This document shows positions 63,266 to 64,000 of a DNA stretch of 64,000 bases, one piece after another. A program made the translations under genes and the position numbers. The DNA lies in contig CM082583.2 in NCBI GenBank assembly GCA_040954595.2, forward strand, positions 1,736,001 to 1,800,000. The letters are read 5' to 3'. The DNA comes from Balanoglossus misakiensis. Taxonomy: Eukaryota > Hemichordata. How positions within the stretch are numbered: the first letter of the stretch is position 1; each line of letters starts with the position of its first letter. The notes under the pieces were generated by a model. It saw nothing but the letters and a program-made list of their open reading frames with translations, was not told the origin of the DNA and did not search any database.

Positions 63266-64000
63266 AAACACTGCTTGAATTTCTACAATTATTAAGCAAA
63301 CGGAAGCTTCACTAACACATAGGCGTACACACAGAGCACGCGGCACGATAATTGTGTGCGTGGCCAGCTGATTGACCGACCCTATCTTATAATTTATATG
63401 GGAGAGAGCGGTTTTGTCTTGTTATATCCTACAAAAAGTGACCATATTAAAGTGGAGAAAAAATGACCTGATAATTTGTGTGGCCGATCGACCGTCCCTA
63501 TCTAAGGCCTATATTGGTATGTTATGCAAGACACACTATTCGAAATAACGCCTGTCCGACAGTCCGAGACTGGTTGTTTTTCCATCAGACTGATAGTAAA
63601 AAAGTTACCAGTCCGGCGGACAGGTTGAATTTAGCGTGGAGTTGACTTGTTTGCGGTATCATAGACGTACGTGACCCCATCGTGACCCTGGCTGTCCGGG
63701 ATAGCACCACCAACGATATCTTTTAGACCATCCTCTGTTTATTAGGCCCCTATTGCAATTAATTACCGTCCCTATCTTATATTGGAGGGAACTGGTTTGT
63801 CTTGGCATGTTATGAAAGATGAATTTTTTAAAAAAAAAATGACGTTTATGACATACAGATGTAACCGACCCCATAAGGTCCCAATGATATATATTTACAT
63901 CATACACCAAATTGGACTTAAAAACCAAAAATTGAAAGCCGCTGGAGTTTCTGCGACTATGAACTCAACGTAAGCTGGACACTACTCACTCCGAGCCCGA

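Larger units (their letters stand above)
60512..64000. repeat. 5S rDNA tandem array (continues past the window)
   Basis: Units begin at 60,512, 61,580, 62,647 and 63,716 (lengths 1,068, 1,067 and 1,069 bp); the fourth is cut by the window end. Units differ mainly at homopolymer runs and a few substitutions. Each has one 5S gene on the minus strand and a ~950-bp spacer with several diverged internal sub-blocks. Confidence 0.97.

Noticed and set aside
60512-64000. Spliced-leader or snRNA gene within the 5S spacer
   Set aside because: I looked for a donor-like GGTAAG followed by an Sm site and for snRNA cores on both strands and found none that was convincing.

Overview
This is a repeat-rich animal nuclear window, most likely from a marine invertebrate deuterostome (hemichordate, echinoderm or cephalochordate; the sequence alone does not decide). 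The reasons are GT-AG introns of a few hundred bases, phase-1 exons with shuffled extracellular modules (pentraxin, HYR, sushi, GCC2/GCC3, EGF), a somatomedin-B/mucin adhesion-type GPCR with family-typical YxNIxCAICN motifs, DIRS, Crypton, Gypsy and CR1/L2-like mobile elements, and a tandem animal-type 5S rDNA array. No prokaryotic genes, CRISPR arrays or operons are present.

Layout. 1-3,800: non-coding dispersed repeats. 3,837-16,795: a minus-strand Ty3/Gypsy retrotransposon, broken by many stops and frameshifts, with an unusual PHD finger at the end of its integrase and an extra zinc-finger ORF after pol. It is split by a plus-strand DIRS element (8,701-16,241), whose left inverted repeat is itself split by a foldback element (8,746-11,219) with a clean 4-bp target duplication. 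17,000-19,000: a lone C-type-lectin exon and minisatellites. 19,083-20,110: about 18 units of a hairpin minisatellite. 20,110-24,630: three head-to-tail copies of a 1.2-1.9 kb repeat separated by CTTT/CTT runs and studded with perfect DR1 nuclear-receptor-type sites.

24,866-33,998 (+): the 3' part of an SVEP1-like gene, 15 visible exons, encoding a single-pass membrane protein with an NPxY-containing tail. Part of its 3' flank (34,487-35,707) is duplicated at 44,622-45,843. Between the copies lie a hAT-like palindromic MITE, an LTR (39,614-40,156) and a dead LINE (41,032-44,310). 45,844-47,673: a Crypton-type tyrosine-recombinase gene with one intron, one frameshift and one nonsense codon. 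50,103-55,204 (-): an adhesion-GPCR-like gene that stops after TM1 and has an in-frame stop; a solo LTR sits in its first intron.

59,841-60,219 (-): an exon encoding an apparently complete His-Cys box (I-PpoI-type) homing-endonuclease domain, with all zinc ligands and the catalytic His and Asn in place and splice signals on both sides. It lies about 290 bp from the left edge of a 5S rDNA array (60,512 to the window end; 1,067-1,069 bp units; three complete 5S genes on the minus strand). This is the most striking association in the window.
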